Positions 1-12,535 are shown, numbered from the stretch's first letter. The stretch is DNA of 64,000 bases from Triplophysa rosa (GCF_024868665.1 NC_079905.1:3526197-3590196); one strand, 5' to 3'. Notes: generated by a model from the letters alone, not told the origin. Made by a program: numbers and translations.

Positions 1-153
1 CATCTATTGGCTGGAATTTGTGGGGCTAACGGGGCGTTTACGGACGCTGCATTTCAGCCTACGATTGCGGGACAAGACTAAACTTTTAAGCGAGCAGACA
101 GTTATATTTTAGATAACGACTCTTCTCAAACATACAAACAGAAATAGAACAAA
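1..153 (+). promoter_or_regulatory. 5' flank of class I gene A, shared with gene G
   Basis: This flank resembles the DNA just upstream of gene G (about 45455-45587). Both share a block reading roughly CTAACGGGGCGTT, then a stretch ending ACTTTTAA-CGAGCAG or close to it, then TTCTCAAACATA just before the ATG. A fainter version lies upstream of gene B near 7010-7110. An ATTGG (reverse CCAAT) motif sits at 7-11. Conservation between paralogs suggests a promoter plus 5' UTR, but it could simply reflect common ancestry. No clear TATA box was seen. Confidence 0.4.
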
Positions 154-3100
154 ATGCGATCTTTAGCACTTCTGCTGTTTGGGATTCATCTCGCCTTTGC
201 TGGTAGGTAGTCTACAGAAGCTGTTTAGGTTGATAATGAAACTTTAAACGTTTAAAAGTTGCTACAGAATCACTTTGTTGCGTTGGTTTTAATAACAGGC
301 ACGTTTTTTGTTTAAAATATAATGTGTTATATGTTGTGCTGCACCAGGCCTATATATAAAAAAGAAAAACACGCACTCACGTGTTAAAAATAGCAGTCAT
401 AAAAGCTGCTTATTTAACAACGCTAGGCATCTAGTATACAGGCATACCATATCCAAAATAGACCAAATCAATTATACATCCCAAATGTCGAAAAACTGCA
501 ATTTGTTGAAAAGTATTGCTTTGGGGCATTCACACATCTATGTGATTATAAAGATCATAAAGTCCAAGACGCCCACCACCATACAAAGCAATGCATGTTT
601 TTGTTTAAAACGCTACAAAACAGTACAGCTCATGAATATTATAATTCTGGTCCAAGAAATGCGCTGTGTAGGAAAACAAATGTAATGTAAACTTCTTATT
701 TAAAATGTTATCAAGTGGTTGAGTGTAACTTAAAATTGCCGATTTTGATGAGTTGAGATAAATACATTGACAAAATAAAAAACATTCAATTGAAATGACG
801 CAAAGTTGATTTGATTGTACCTAAAAACTTAAGGCAGCAAAAAATGTTAGTCTACCATCTGTCAATCACTCGATAACAGTAATGTAAGTATTATGTAAAG
901 CTAATGTGCTACTAAATTCTACCTGTTTTTATTGCGTCTGTCCACAGGAACACACTCTCTGCAATACTTCTGCACTACTGTATTTAGAGACATGAATATT
1001 GAAAAATACATAGTGGTTGGAATAATCGATGATCTGCAGTTTATGCACTTTGACAGCGACACAATGAAAGCTGAGCCAAAGACAGACTGGATGAGAAAGA
1101 ATGAAGGAGCAGATTATTGGAACGTTAGGACTCAGACAGTCATTGGTCACTATCAGGAATACAGAAACTTCATGCAAATCGTAATGCATCTATACAACCA
1201 GTCTATGTCAGGTATATTGACACAAATCAACCAACATACACTTACTGCAAGTAGTCTACCCTTATAACTTCATCAGTACTACATAAGCGTGTTGCATCTT
1301 AGTGCATGCATAGATGTATTACATAGCAGTTTTTTTGGTTGTAGTGTTCTGCTATATATTAGCATCATTTATGATAGCAAGTAACCACGGTCTTATTGTA
1401 ACGTGGCATTTTAGCAGAATTTCTGGCTTTAATTGTAAATATTTGTACGTTTTTAAAATTTCAACATTCCTGCTCATACTGATGACATTTAAACCAAATT
1501 AGATCACAATGATCAGTGTGATTATTACATTTCATGTTGTTTCCTTTTCTCAGGTGTTAACGCCTTCCAGATGATGTATGGCTGTGAGCTTGATGATGAT
1601 GGGACCACTCGAGGATACTTGCAGTATGGTTATAATAGAGAAGACTTCATCAGCTTTGATAAGAACACACTCACCTGGACCGCTGCGAATCCTCAAGCCG
1701 ATATCCTCAAGAACCAATGGGATACTGATGGAGCTAAAACAAAATACTGGAAAGCATATTTGGAAAGCACATGCTTTGAGCGGATGAAGAAGATTGTTAA
1801 CTATGGCAAGGACACTCTGGAGAGAAATGGTACAAATATCAGATGCTTTGATGATTATTTGATTAAATCACTTCACCTTATAGACGGTATCAAAGCGACA
1901 ACAAACAAACGTTATTGCGCATGTGTGTGTTCGTGGACTTCCCTTCCGGAACACATTCACAAACAATAGAGATTGTTTTGAATTTAGACTGCGACACCAA
2001 GCTCAACCGCTAGATGTCCCATACGATATCTTTAAATGTGACCAAACTACAGGACCCATTCAACAAATTGTTTATTTAATAAAATGAACATATACAATAA
2101 AATAATAATATACATTTATATTAACATAAATTAAATAAAATAGAAATAGTTATATCATTCGAGCCTAGCCAAACACAGACCGGAAGTGAAGTGCAGTCCC
2201 GGCGCACGTCAGATGAAACTCTATAGCAAACAATGGAAAAATATACAGCCAGAAGTTTAATTTTTTGATGTAGGTCTTTTTTTTTGTTGCCGTTTTTGCC
2301 TTTATTTGTACAAATTAGTGAGAGAGAGGACAGGAAGCAAGTGGGAGGGAGAGAAGGGGTAGGGGTTCGGGAAAGGACCACACAACGGGAATCGAAGGAT
2401 GCGCAACCGCTCCACGTGTCAGAGCACTGCCCACGAGGCTGTCGGCTCCGACCCTTTTCATGTAGTTCTGTTAGATTGCTTAAAAATGTTCTGTTGAGTA
2501 TTATGAAACAATAAAATGGACATGTGAGAAAATAAGCAGATAATACATCTTACCATATCAAATACTGACACTGACATAAAAAATGTCACTGAGTGTGCTT
2601 TTAGTAGATTAGATGATTTTCTTTCCTCCCTTTATAGTTCCACCTGTGATGTCTCTACTGCAGAAGAACTCCTCGTCTCCAGTAATCTGTCATGCTACTG
2701 GTTTCTACCCCAAAAACATCACAATGACCTGGAAGAAAAACCATGAGGATCTTAATGAAGATGTGGAGGTCAGTGAAACTTTGCCAAATGCAGACGGAAC
2801 GTTCCAGAAGAGCATCAGTCTCTCAGTGAAGTCTGAGGAGTGGAAGAAGAATCCAGATGTCTACAGATGTGTCATTCAACATGTGGGAGCAGAGAAAGAC
2901 ATTGTTGTCCTTCTCAATGAAAACAACATCAAGTCTAACTCAGGTATGTGTATGATAAACTAAAGGTTTTGAAATGACAGATATTTTACGTGATATAATT
3001 CATTGTTGCTTGAACACTGCTTGAAATTTGACTGTCTGAAAAACTGCTTAAAAGTTTCAAGGAGGTTTGGAGAAGGTCAGTTATTATTGGTCATTTATGT

Positions 3101-3537
3101 TTTTTTTCTGTGTTTGTATCTGGTATATTGTGCTGGTTTATTGCAGCTTCTGACAACACCATTGTGAAATGTTTGGTGATCACTACTGTTGTTATCGCTG
3201 TGTTGGCCGCTACTGTCTTTGCTGTTAAAAAGAAGCTCATTGTGTGCAGAAAGTGCAGAGAAGTAAATAGCTCAAATTTAACAGGTGAATTTAGTTTTAA
3301 AAACATGACTAATGTATTGTTCTGAATTACTGTTTAATTCTAATCATTATTAAAATACATTTTATTTCTTTATTGTTGCAGGCAATGTGAAGGACAGTAA
3401 GTATTGTTTGTGTTTATAAATGAGTTTCATCTTGTGTAGTTTTGTTTGCTTTTAAGTACAGTATCTCACACTTGTTTTTGTATTTCACAGGCACTGCATC
3501 AGAAATATCAGATGAACCACAGCAGAATGCAAAATGA
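154..3537 (+). CDS. MHC class I heavy chain, non-classical (gene A), intact
   Basis: Seven exons can be joined with consensus splice sites: leader 154-202, alpha1 948-1211, alpha2 1554-1829, alpha3 2638-2943, transmembrane 3147-3284, short tail 3382-3396, last tail 3491-3537. All introns are phase 1 and the joined frame gives 364 residues. The leader starts MRSLALLLFGIHL. Alpha2 has the expected cysteines (YGCELDDD and STCFERM) and alpha3 has an Ig-type pair (VICHATGFYP and YRCVIQH). Likely N-glycosylation sites are YNQS at the end of alpha1 and KNIT in alpha3. Aligned by eye to mammalian class I, Y7, Y59, W147 and Y159 remain, but position 84 is L, 143 is L, 146 is Q, 167 is R and 171 is I. 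Peptide-end clamping is therefore probably altered. The product should be a type I surface glycoprotein; pairing with beta2-microglobulin is family knowledge only. The L lineage is my best guess. A dispersed repeat sits in intron 3. Confidence 0.88.
1879..2225. mobile_element. MITE-like repeat, copy 1 (intron 3 of gene A)
   Basis: A stretch of about 350 bp that recurs at 42060-42435 in the same orientation. The match includes a long shared core (AAATGTGACCAAACTACAGG and the AT-rich run after it). The ends look like short inverted repeats, TATAGAC near the left and its complement after GATGAAAC at the right. It interrupts an intron that is colinear with other units on both sides, so it is an insertion. 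It contains no coding sequence. Confidence 0.65.
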
Positions 3538-3954
3538 AAATTTTGACAGTGATTTTAGGGTATGAATTTCCAATACCAATACATTTTCTGTTATTTGAAC
3601 AGATATGTTTTAGTTGCACATGATAGAACACAATGTTAGCATCTGCTCATTTAAATGTTTAAATTATAGCCAATTAAGACTTTTAAAATCTACCTTTATT
3701 GTTAATACGCACATTTGCTATCTACTGGTGTTTATAACTAGAGATATCGATCAATTTTAAAATAATATCATATGTGAACCTGCCAGGCTAAAGTCACAGA
3801 ATCTCATTCTGAGATAACAAGCATCAAAGTTTGATTTTAACCATTAATTTCACTATGTTTTCAGCCTTTGAAATCTTATTAAAGATATCTTACAGAATGC
3901 TCTTTACACAAATCACCATCACTGTTATGTGATTAACCTATTACTGACAGCTTG

Positions 3955-5081
3955 TATGGCAAGCCGAATTAGCTTTTAATCATTCTCAGGATATGAATTT
4001 TTGATATCAACAATTCAATTTTTACTAGTAACAATCGCTGTTTTTGATATCAGTAATTACATTTTCACTAGTAAAAATGTGAATTCTTGATATCAACAAT
4101 GACGTCATCACTCGCAGAAATGTACATTCTTGATATCAAAAATTGAATTTCAACTAGTAAAAAACGTCATTCTTGATATCTGTAATTGCATTTTTACTAG
4201 TTAAATCACAATAGGCTGCCATTCAAATTCAATATCAGATATCAGTAATTCGTTTCTTACGTGTTAAAAATCTTATTTCAGATATCAGAAATGCAATTCT
4301 TACTAGTAAAAAACATCATTTTTGATATCAACAATTGTGTGGTTACTAGTGGCAATGTCTATTCTTGATATCAACAATTGAATTACTACATGTAAAAATG
4401 CTAATTTCTGATATCAGTAATTACATTTTCACTAGTGACAATGTTAATTCTTGATATCAACAATGCGATTGTTACTAGTAAGAAAGCCATTTTAGATATC
4501 TACAATTACTCTCAGATTTATTGATATCTGAAATATATTTCCTGATATCAGAAATACCAAATGCAACATGTTAAAATTCATTTACAGATATCAAGAATGA
4601 GCATTTCAACTAGTAAAAGTTGAATTCTTGATATCAAAATTGGCATTTTTACTAGCAACAAGTTACATTTTGATATCAAAAATTATGTTTTTTACTAGTA
4701 AGAATTGCATTTCTGATATCTGAAATGAGGTTTTTAATGTGTAAGAAATGAATTATTGATATCTGTAATTGAATTTGAATGGCAGCCTATTGTGATATTT
4801 AACTAGTAAAAATGCAATTACAGATATCAAGAATTGCGTTTGTTACTAGTTGAAATAAAATTTTTGATATCAAGAATGCACATTTCTGCCAGTGATGATG
4901 TCATTGTAATTCACATTTTTACTAATGAAAATGTAATTACTGATATCAAAAACAGCAATTGTTACTAGTAGAAATTCTATTCTTGATATCAAGAATTATA
5001 ATTTTTACTAGTAAAAATTGAATTGTTGATATCAAAAATTCATATCCTGAGAATGATTAAAAGCTAATTCGGCTTGCCATA
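3955..5081. mobile_element. 1.1 kb foldback element built of a 43-bp repeat
   Basis: The two ends are inverted copies beginning TATGGCAAGCCGAATTAGC. The inversion continues inward through the whole element to a centre near 4510-4530. Directly repeated AGCTTG at 3949-3954 and 5082-5087 is a likely target-site duplication. Inside the left arm GATATC recurs at 4003, 4046, 4089, 4132 and 4175, then 4238, 4281, 4324, 4367, 4410 and 4453. The step is exactly 43 bp within each run. ACTAGT recurs about halfway between (4024, 4067, 4153, 4302, 4345, 4431). The right arm mirrors this. There is no coding capacity, so it is a non-autonomous foldback or MITE-type element. Confidence 0.85.
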
Positions 5082-5087
5082 AGCTTG

Positions 5088-6495
5088 TGGGGTAGCAGTT
5101 TATATACAGTTAAAGTGTAAAAGTTTTGCATTATATTAGAAATATAAAGACTTACAATGACAGAAATGTATTTAAATAATTATAGTGTTGTTTAAAAAAT
5201 GTCTCTACATGATTTGTTTAGCATATTTATACTGTTTTGTATTTCATCTTGGTGTAATTCATACGTATATGAAAATATTTGTTCTTTTCCATTGAGCTTA
5301 TTTTGTTTTATTATTTACTATATTTTATTATATATCTATTGTTTAATCTTGAGAGCCAGTGAACTGATCTTAACCCAGTGCTGCTGAGGCCTGGTTTCAC
5401 CTGAGATGGATTGCTGTGGAATTCTTTATTAAAGCGGCCCTAACACACGCGGTTTCTGCCAATCTCATATTAATCTTAAGTACCTATAGAGTAGTATTGC
5501 ATACTTCGTACCTTCGAAGAGTATTTAGTTTGATCACATTTATAAAAGATAGATACAGCTGAACGATTATTTCCGAAATCATACGGCGCGTGCAGGGGGG
5601 GAGGGGTAGGCTGAACTAAAGCACATTGCCAACAAAACACAGACATCAGTTTCACTCAACGCATGCGGTTCATGTCCGGCATCGTTTAGCGCTTGGACGG
5701 CTCCATATATCAGTTTCAAACGATCTTCAAATCCAGCGTTATATCCACCGTTTATATAACATTCATCACCCAAATGCAGTGAACAAACAAACACCTGAAT
5801 TTAACGAACGTATGCTCTCTCTCTCTCCTGCACACAAGTGAAAGTGACGTATGCGCATGCTCCTTCTCCTGCTCTCCTTGCTGCCGCGTGGGTGTGCCGC
5901 GTGCTTTTCAGGAAGAATTGTCCAATAAGGGACTAAGAAAAGTTGTTACGAACAGTTTTATATGTTCGAAAAAAAAACTTTCCGAAACCTGTACGATCGC
6001 TGGGGGAGTGTATCGAGCACAGAAATACTACGTAATACACCCAACTCGGTTTTTGACAAGTTGACCATGTTAAGCATAAGAAAGCACTGTAAAGAAGTCT
6101 GAATGCATGACACATCGTTGCAGCACCCCTTTTATTAAATACTTGGTTTGCAAGTTATAAAGGTTATGAAGGCTTTCCTTTTTCAAACTTACCAACATTT
6201 TGTTTTCACCCATATAGGCCTATTGAATCGGTGAAGCTAACTTCTTACTTTGTTTCTTTACATTAAAGTTCCATGATGCTGATGTGGTTGAACAAATAAA
6301 AAAGTAGGCTAATCTGGGTTTAGATTGTAAAATAAAGTAAACTACTTCTTTGAAATACTGAGGTAGGCTACTGCTGAGAAATACCGTAGATATAAAAAAG
6401 TCTTTGCACAGGTGTATTTCATAACAAACAGAAGAAATATACGAGTATTATAATGTCAATAATAAATGTATGCTGCCATTTCCCTTATGAAAATT
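5088..6495. other. Intergenic stretch without a recognisable gene
   Basis: AT-rich DNA between genes A and B. It includes a more CpG-containing part (about 5580-5930) with a CTCT run near 5816-5830. Open frames are short and show no domain or splice structure I recognise. Confidence 0.5.
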
Positions 6496-6712
6496 AACCA
6501 TGTTTTTTTTGTGGTACAAGTGTAGTAACCATGGTTTTTTGGTGCATTGATTACTTAGGGCAAAACCATGGTTTTACTACAGTAACCATCGTTTACTGTG
6601 GTTTTTACAAAAAACATGGTTTTCAAAACCATGGTTATTTTGTGATAACCATTGTTTTAATAACGTAACCATGTTTTTTTGTTTTGTTTTAACTGTAGTG
6701 AAACCATGGTCA
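6496..6712. repeat. Repeat made of inverted CCATGGTT motifs
   Basis: Within about 215 bp the motif AACCATGG or its complement occurs many times in both orientations (near 6530, 6565, 6585, 6615, 6630, 6668, 6703). The DNA can fold back on itself. The style matches short palindromic MITEs common in cyprinid genomes; that assignment is from general knowledge. Confidence 0.55.
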
Positions 6713-7144
6713 ATTTTCGTAAGGGTTGTTTTTGCTTTTGAAAGACCCAGGAAACAATAGGATAAATAACAAAACATCAGACATAATGTTAAAAGGGCGT
6801 ATCAGTTGTAGTACTTTTCAACAAAAGATGAAAGAAAATATTCAGCTATTCATTCAACTCTCTAAATTAATCTATTGCATTTTGTTCAAGTATCTGTTGT
6901 GTTGTCATAAATACAAAATAAAGGTGACCAATAAGGAAAAGCAATTTTTGGGTCCAATTTCAGATTTACCTGTAGTTAGATGTTGCGTTTGAGTTTGGGT
7001 GCTGGAATTTGTAGGGTTAACTGGGCGTGTACACAGGTGTGCTTCTACACATTAGACAGTCGGGCCAACAAAACAACCGAAAGTCTTTTAACCGAGCAGA
7101 ATGTATTGTTTACCGATAGAACTGTTGTCCAATATGCAACAGAC

Positions 7145-10100
7145 ATGCGATGTGTAGCGCTTCTGCTTATCGGGATTCATCTAGCCACAGCTGGTAAGTA
7201 ATATATATTTTTTATAATGGCGGTGTTTCCGGTAGCGCCACTTTTACTTGTTTACTATTTATGATCAGCCAGTTTAAGGTCATCAGCAAAATACCATCAC
7301 TGTGTTATCGAAAATTATAAATGGGAGAAAACGCATCATTGCAATTGCGTCGTTTAAGTGCGTTTTGTGTGGCGCATATAGCTACATGTGTTGGGTAACA
7401 GCCTACCATCAAAACTACACATGCTACTATTAGGGGCTGATATTGTTTGTGTGGTTGAAAGATGCACAGTGTAAAAAAACATAGCAACCAGCAAACATAG
7501 TATTAGACCTACAATTTTGGGGTTTATTGTGTCTAGTCTAGTCACTTAATTCCAACGGTTATTTGTTTATTTATTCACTTCATACCAACAAGTATAACAA
7601 TTAGTGTAACTCAGTAGCCTATTCCGTTAAATGTCCTCTTTATTTCCAAATAATTCTGTATAGCTAGTGTTGCATACAGCATACAGTATGCCTAGTTTGA
7701 CCCATTGATACATACATCTAAAAACCTTGTGTACAGGAGTGGATGATAATAGACTTGGTTCTATGTGTTTTGGACACTTTAAGGTATACTCAGTTTCTTA
7801 ATCCTTAACATTTGTAACTACAAGCTTTTGCTTTTACATGATGCTGTCAGTGGACTGCAATATGACTGCCAGCAAAATGTAAAACAAGACTATTGAGGTT
7901 ATGTTTAAACATTGTTAAATCAGTTAGTATTTTGGTGTTTGTCAGACTGAAGAGTTTACATTACCATCTGTCCATATTTTTTATCATTTTAAACTTTATT
8001 CTACTTGTTTTCACTATGTCTGTCCACAGGAACGCACTCTCTGTTGTACTTCTGCACTGCTGTGTATAGAAATATGAGAATTGAAAAGTACACAGTGGTT
8101 GGAACGGTGGATAATCATCAACAGTTCATGTACTTTGACAGCAACACAATGAAAGCTGTGCCAAAGACGGAGTGGATGAGACACTTTGACGGAGCAGATT
8201 ACTGGGAGAGGCAAACTGAGATTGTCATTGCTAGAAGGTATTGACATAAAACAACCCACAAACCTGTATACAGCACACTTAATGCCATTAAATCTATTAA
8301 AGATTCAGTTTCAGTTTGTTTTTACTCAATGTTGTAATGTAAGGAGGTATCTTTCAATGTGTAAGAAACCCTTGTAATCTTTATAATACAATTTTTATAA
8401 TGATATTTAACACCAAGTGAATGCGGTTTCATTATATTATAAAACAAGTAACACTTTGACATTTGGCAGTATCTGTGGCTTTCATGGTAAATGAGGTTTA
8501 GGCTTTGTAAGGCTCAACATTCCTGCTCATACTGATGTCATTTAACCCATTTCATTTACTATAACATAACTTCACATCAAGAAATAAGACTTGTATTTTT
8601 ATGTCATCATGTTCAACTGGCGGTTTTGTATTTGTACAACAGATTTAAAAAAAATCAACTACAATGATCAGGAATGTTAAGTGTGATTGTTACATTAAAT
8701 GTTGTTTCCTATTGTCAGATGTTCACACCTTTCAGATGATGTTTGGATGTGAGCAGGATGATGATGGGACCACTCGAGGATACTTGCAGTACGGTTATAA
8801 TGGAGAAGACTTCATCAGCTTTGATAGGAACACACCAAGTTGGACCGCTGCTAATCCTCAAGCTATCATCCTCAAGAACCAATGGGATACTAATGGTGCT
8901 AAAACAAATTACTGGAAAGCATATCTGGAGAGCACATGCTTTGAGCGGATGAAGAAGATTGTGAGCCACGGCAAGGACACTCTGGAGAGAAAAGGTAGAA
9001 AATTCAGATGGTTTGATATTCACTTATCAAATATGTGATATGTGTGTAAATTCAAGGCATAATAAAGTCATAAACCCTTATTAAATACTGACTCAGTGTT
9101 GTCACTATATTCGTCACTTAGAAATATAGTGTGGTTTTAGTAGATTAATGTAAGCCTATGAAGATGAATTTCTTTTCTCTCTGTAGTTGCAGCTGAAGTG
9201 TCTCTACTGCAGAAGAACTCCTCGTCTCCAGTTATCTGTCATGCTACTGGTTTCTACCCCAAAAACATCACAATGACCTGGAAGAAAAACCATGAGGATC
9301 TTAATGAAGATGTGGAGGTCAGTGAAACTTTGCCAAATGCAGACGGAACGTTCCAGAAGAGCATCAGTCTCTCAGTGAAGTCTGAGGAGTGGAAGAAGAA
9401 TCCAGATGTCTACAGATGTGTCATTCAACATGTGGGAGCAGAGAAAGACATTGTTGTCCCTCTCAATGAAAACAACATCAAGTCTAACTCAGGTATGTGT
9501 ATGATAAACAACAGGTTTTATAATATGAAAGTTTGTGTTGGCACTTGGCAGATATTAAGTAGGATAATTCAGTTCAGCTTAAACACTTTAAATAAATCCT
9601 TACTATTGCTAAATTTGAATGCATGAAAAAATGTGCACTCTTTTCAGCTTGCCAAAGCTGAGAAACATTGTGTGACTAAACAGCTAAAGAGTATTTATAC
9701 CAGCCATAACTAATAAATGAAGATCATAAACCATAATTCTAAAATAATAAATATTGGGATATGATCAAAATCGTGCAGGTTGTGTTAATGTTTTTTCCAA
9801 AAGCCATAAATAGGAGTAAGTCTGCACAAATTGTGACAGTCAGTTAGAAGGCTATCATCGGTCATTTTCTTTCAAATTAATCCAGAGCTCAACATTACTG
9901 TTTGTATTGTGTGTGTTTATTGTGATATATTGTGCTGGTTTATTGCAGCTTCTGACAACATCATTGTGAAAGGTTTGTTGATCACCACTGTCGTAATTGC
10001 GGTGTTGGCTGCCATGTTTTTGCTGTTAAAAAGAGGCTCATTGTGTGCAAGATGTCCAGGCAGGTTAAGAGTTCAAATTTAACAGGTGAATTCAGTTTTG

Positions 10101-10337
10101 TTAACATGACTAGTAATGTATTTTTCTAAAAATTACTGTATTTATTTCTGCTCATTATTAATCCACATGACATTTCTTTATTGTTACAGACTTTGTGAAG
10201 GGCAGTAGTAAGTATTGTTTTCTTTTACACACAAATGAGTTTGAGCTCTTCATGTATTTTTGTTGCTATATAAAAAGGTTTACACTATCTTACAGTAATA
10301 CCTCTTATTTGATTTCGCAGCAACAGATACTGCGTGA
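7145..10337 (+). pseudogene. MHC class I heavy chain pseudogene (gene B)
   Basis: All seven exon positions are recognisable: leader 7145-7193 (MRCVALLLIGIHL), alpha1 8030-8237, alpha2 8719-8994, alpha3 9187-9492, transmembrane 9949-10085, short tail 10190-10207, last tail 10321-10337. Two lesions break the frame. The end of alpha1 lacks about 56 nt that encode the second half of its helix, so the remaining donor (AG|GTATTG at 8238) is phase 2 and alpha2 is entered out of frame. The transmembrane exon is one base shorter than in A because of a single-base deletion near 10015-10020, which scrambles the basic anchor. Alpha2 and alpha3 are open and very close to those of A. A poly(A) signal follows the last exon. 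A truncated transcript remains possible, but a normal receptor does not. Confidence 0.85.
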
Positions 10338-10366
10338 GAATTAACCGATGAACAACTGCAAAATCA

Positions 10367-10372
10367 AATAAA
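10367..10372 (+). other. Poly(A) signal AATAAA of gene B
   Basis: Canonical AATAAA 30 bp after the stop codon of the last tail exon of B. It is a good fit for the 3' end of the ancestral transcript. Confidence 0.6.
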
Positions 10373-10418
10373 AGTTTTATCAAAATAAAAGAAGATATTT
10401 TGTGAAATGTCTCAGTGC

Positions 10419-10571
10419 TTTTGTGTTCATACAATGAAAGTCAATATGGTACTACCACTGTTCTTTAAAATATCATATTTTGTGTTCTGCAGAAGAAAGT
10501 CATACAGTTTTGGGGTGACGTGAGCGTGAGTAAATGATGAAAGCATTTTCATTATTTGGTGCACTGTCCCT
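10419..10571. repeat. Partial cyprinid-type MITE (GTGCACTGTCCCTTTAA end)
   Basis: The segment contains GAAAGTCATACAGTTTTGGG, AGTAAATGATGA and the terminus CACTGTCCCTTTAA. These are features of the very abundant TTAA-flanked repeat also seen at 57431-57817. The other end is missing or degraded. Confidence 0.6.
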
Positions 10572-10625
10572 TTAAGCGGATATGCACTTTTCAGTGTTCC
10601 ACCGGAAATATCACTGTACAAGCCC

Positions 10626-11187
10626 AGGTCAAGGAGCATGCGTAGTTCTCATGCCCGATGTAATGTCGGCAAGCTCCAAAAACTTAAAAGTTGAGAAGAT
10701 TCGACCGAAAAGGTTTCGCTACTGTAATAATTTGTTTTACTTTCCCTCGCATTTTAATTAAGGATGATGTCACGTTAAACGTTCAGTGGTGAAAAAAGCT
10801 CAGTGCATCAGGAATATTGTTTAATTTCACCAAAGGATCCAAACACATTACACTGTTGCTTGGTGTCTCAGGCTGCAGGCCAGGCTCTATAATTCTATAA
10901 TAACAGCAATAATAATATATATTTTATAAATCATGAATTGTTGTAAGACATATATGGGATTGTATAATATAATATACACTGAGCTTTCACATATTCATTT
11001 AAACATTTTCACAATAATGCAGGAAATATAAACCTCTTTTTTTTTAGACCCATTAGAGTGCTCAACAAGTCATATATATATATATATAATTTCTAAATAT
11101 TGCTCTTGTTGTATCATTTTCAATTATTAACGTTTACAGTTCGCGGGTATTACATCGGGCATGAGAACTACGCATGCTCCTTGACCT
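10626..11187. repeat. 39-bp perfect inverted repeat pair
   Basis: Bases 10626-10664 (AGGTCAAGGAGCATGCGTAG and 19 more) reappear as an exact reverse complement at 11149-11187, enclosing about 480 bp of AT-rich DNA with a short TA run. No similarity beyond the 39 bp was noted. It may be the ends of a small element or an inversion scar. Confidence 0.65.
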
Positions 11188-11250
11188 CGCCAACAAAGCC
11201 ACGCCCGCCGCATGGTGACGTCAGACTCGAAACAAGGATTTAGTGAGAGC

Positions 11251-12200
11251 TGTCGGTACACGATCCGGGATGCCTGCACGATCCGTCCGCGCATGCGCAT
11301 AATGACGTAGTAGACAATTCTGTTTAGCGACGACACTGCACGATCCGGGATGCCTGCACGATCCGTTCACGCATGCGCATAATGACGTAGTAGACAATTC
11401 TGTTTAGCGACGACACTGCACGATCTGTTCCACGCTTGAGCACCTTTGTACCGCGACTTTCACTACTGTCCACCTCTGGTCTCATGTCACTTCTGTGTGC
11501 ACACTATGCGTTGAAATACTCTGTAACGTTTCCCCAGACTTGTTTGTAGTTCTTTCTTCATGTAAGTGCGGATAGTCTAGGCAGAAATGCATATTATGTT
11601 CCTTATTGTGTTCTGTAAACAGCATTGAAGGGATTATTCCTCTTTTAGATTATATAGATAGATATATTAGCCTATATATAGACCCATACTAATACAAAAC
11701 GAGTCGATTTAAAGTTAACTAATATTAGCAGCTTTTAATAAAAACCGTCTTTGACAATACTACTGACCTCAGATCGAAACACAGCAAGTTAATTAGGCCT
11801 AATGCCATATGCAGCAACGAATCGCAAAGGGGAGTATGGAGGAAACTGAAGGTTTGCAGTGACAGACTCTCAAGACTCAGACTTTATTCCACATGTAACC
11901 AAAGTCGTGTATGTTCATGTAACAACTCCTTTATTATTTTGGATTGGCAACCACGTAAACACATCGTAATGCATAGCGTAAGCTACATTTTAAAACATCA
12001 AAATAGACCCGCCATGAACTGTTAAATGAAAAACACAATGTAGCCTACAAAAATATGCCGCCAGTTGTGCCGTCTGGCCGTCAAGTGTTTCATCGCATGC
12101 TTGATACCAATAGTGTAGGGAAACCGTGACGTTGTTTACCACGTCATTATGCGCATGCGCAGAACGGATCGTGCAGGCATCCCGGATCGTGTACCGACAA
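11251..12200. repeat. 80-bp tandem repeat with CRE- and NRF1-like motifs, plus an inverted copy
   Basis: An 80-bp unit starts at 11259 (CACGATCCGGGATGCCTGCA) and is repeated at 11339, with a partial third copy from 11419. Each unit carries GCGCATGCGCA or close to it (NRF1-type palindrome) followed by TAATGACGTAG (CRE-like). An inverted copy lies at about 12130-12200, starting with the complement of ATGACGT and ending at CGGATCGTGTACCGACA. The block ends about 335 bp upstream of the gene C start codon. Motif names are inferred from sequence only. Confidence 0.65.
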
Positions 12201-12535
12201 GAGCTAATAGAGGGCTGATCTTGCGGATACTTCAAAGATACTCCTTTCAACATACTTCGATTTTGGACATATTCATCGTTATCGTATTAAACATATGAAT
12301 TAATTAGGAATACTATTTATGACAGATAGGATGCGAATTGTGGCGCAGGGCTTGTCTTTTCATCCATTTTTATGAACTTAATCGAATGATCAAAACTTAA
12401 ACACACAGAAGGAAAGTATAGCTAACTGGACGTTTATTTTAGACATGTTTATTAAAGCTGACGACGAAAACATGCTAAAACCTTCAATAGAGTTGACAGT
12501 AACATTTCAAAAGATCGAAATCGTATGAAGCAAAC

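Noticed and set aside
3960..5080. CRISPR array, because of regular spacing
   Set aside because: Animal DNA. Repeats are contiguous 43-bp units with no unique spacers, arranged as an inverted repeat.
5579..5841. Overlapping frames on both strands near 5.6-5.8 kb
   Set aside because: Short, mutually antisense and without family features; a GC-richer patch simply lacks stops.
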